DNA of 23,686 nucleotides from assembly GCA_040753075.1 (NCBI GenBank), contig JBFMHA010000060.1, positions 1 to 23,686 of the forward strand. Reading direction: 5' to 3'. Shown in pieces: positions 23,241-23,686 of the stretch. Every line of letters begins with the position of its first letter. Positions within the stretch are counted from its first letter, which is position 1. Under the pieces are notes generated by a model. It was not told the DNA's origin. It saw nothing but the letters and a program-made list of their open reading frames with translations, and searched no databases. Made by a program: the position numbers and the translations under genes. This DNA comes from UBA6814 sp040753075 (lineage in GTDB: Bacteria > Desulfobacterota > Desulfovibrionia > Desulfovibrionales > Desulfovibrionaceae).

Positions 23241-23686
23241 GGCGTCACCTCGCTGGATGCCTTGTATCCGAAAGGGAGGGGAATCCCAAGGGAAGAAGAG
23301 GGGGCGGCGCCGCCGGCCGGGTCCTGGGCCACGAAGCGGCCGATGTCCGGGGCGCAGCCCCGGCGCCCGAACCGCACGAAGCCCGTGTCCCGGTCCCGCA
23401 GCCCGCCGACGAAGCCGATGGGAATGCATGGCCATGGCCAGCAGCTGTCATAGTCAATCGTCTTTACCAGACTCCCCGACTCGTCGCCCGCGGCCTTCAG
23501 GCTGCCCACCTGGTCGTAGCCCAGGGTCCACGCCTGCGAACCCTCCCCGTCGCCGTAGATCGCGGCATAGGGCAGCCGATGGCCGTCCCGGTAATGGAAC
23601 GCCAGCCGGTAGCCCTTGTCCAGGGACCGGTACTCGGCCAGGCGCACCAGGTCCAGCCAGCGGAAGCTCTCGATCGCCTCGCCTCC
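23237..23686 (-). CDS. Rhs/YD-repeat protein, C-terminal end (partial at right edge)
   Basis: An open frame from the right edge to TGA at 23237, about 149 codons. It carries YD-repeat-like sequence (YRLAFHYRDGHRLPYAAIY, LGYDQVGSLKAAGDESGSLVKTIDYD) and then the core-end signature IGFVGGLRDRDTGFVRFG and PDIGRFVAQDP of Rhs proteins. In complete Rhs proteins the DP motif is normally followed by a N/YxYxxNNP-type segment and a variable toxin or tip domain. Here only about 28 residues of unrelated, Ser/Pro-rich sequence follow before the stop. The stop overlaps the agmatinase-family start. It may be a degraded Rhs gene or a displaced tip. The N-terminal part lies outside the window. Confidence 0.8.
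   Translation of the reverse strand, partial: GGEAIESFRWLDLVRLAEYRSLDKGYRLAFHYRDGHRLPYAAIYGDGEGSQAWTLGYDQVGSLKAAGDESGSLVKTIDYDSCWPWPCIPIGFVGGLRDRDTGFVRFGRRGCAPDIGRFVAQDPAGGAAPSSSLGIPLPFGYKASSEVTP

Overview
This is a GC-rich window from a bacterial chromosome. It most likely comes from a Desulfovibrionaceae-type sulfate reducer (Desulfobacterota). The clearest marker is a small ferredoxin with the D. africanus ferredoxin III pattern of seven cysteines plus Asp14. An aspartate-containing 7Fe ferredoxin, YkgJ cysteine-cluster proteins, an MlaA-containing mla operon and clustered GC-rich intergenic hairpins all fit that placement. Genus and species cannot be read from the sequence. Almost all coding DNA is strongly G/C at third positions. 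The one clear exception is a low-GC gene at 6245-7030.

Layout. Positions 1-5858 form one long minus-strand operon read right to left: mlaE, mlaF (with an unusual C-terminal GGDEF-like extension), mlaD, mlaC, mlaA, a YitT-family membrane protein, a SAM hydroxide adenosyltransferase (SAM hydrolase) and the start of cobS, which runs off the left edge. Several junctions are ATGA or GTGA overlaps, so translation is probably coupled. Positions 5859-7102 hold facing promoters and a low-GC secreted-protein gene. That gene lies between two 76-bp direct repeats, which are the 3' end of a small membrane-protein gene (intact copy at 7101-7346). Positions 7548-10329 are a plus-strand operon panC-DUF502-metK ending in a strong terminator.

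Positions 10376-12721 hold a small YkgJ-type protein (minus) and a divergent operon of a metallo-beta-lactamase-fold hydrolase with azlC-azlD (branched-chain amino acid export). Positions 12818-14692 encode an orphan hybrid-free sensor histidine kinase (minus). Positions 15015-18012 are a tight five-gene minus-strand cluster: a YkgJ-type protein with a Cys-motif, Ala/Lys/Pro-rich tail, a 120-aa protein, a TPR protein, a HEAT-like protein and an 86-aa protein, closed by a U-rich terminator. Then come the ferredoxin, a DegP/HtrA periplasmic protease and the HtpX membrane protease, all minus.

Positions 21107-22177 are cobT (plus). An uninterrupted run of 82 G and three hairpins separate it from a convergent agmatinase-family gene (minus). 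The right edge is the C-terminal end of an Rhs/YD-repeat protein whose stop overlaps the agmatinase start.

Functional themes are envelope maintenance (Mla phospholipid transport, DegP, HtpX), cobalamin lower-ligand and nucleotide-loop assembly (cobS, cobT), SAM synthesis versus SAM hydrolysis (metK, DUF62 protein), pantothenate synthesis and amino-acid export. The parts most worth a second look are the repeat-flanked low-GC gene, the MlaF-GGDEF fusion, the YkgJ/TPR/HEAT cluster, the poly-G tract and the truncated Rhs end. No tRNA, rRNA, CRISPR array or recognisable transposase was seen.
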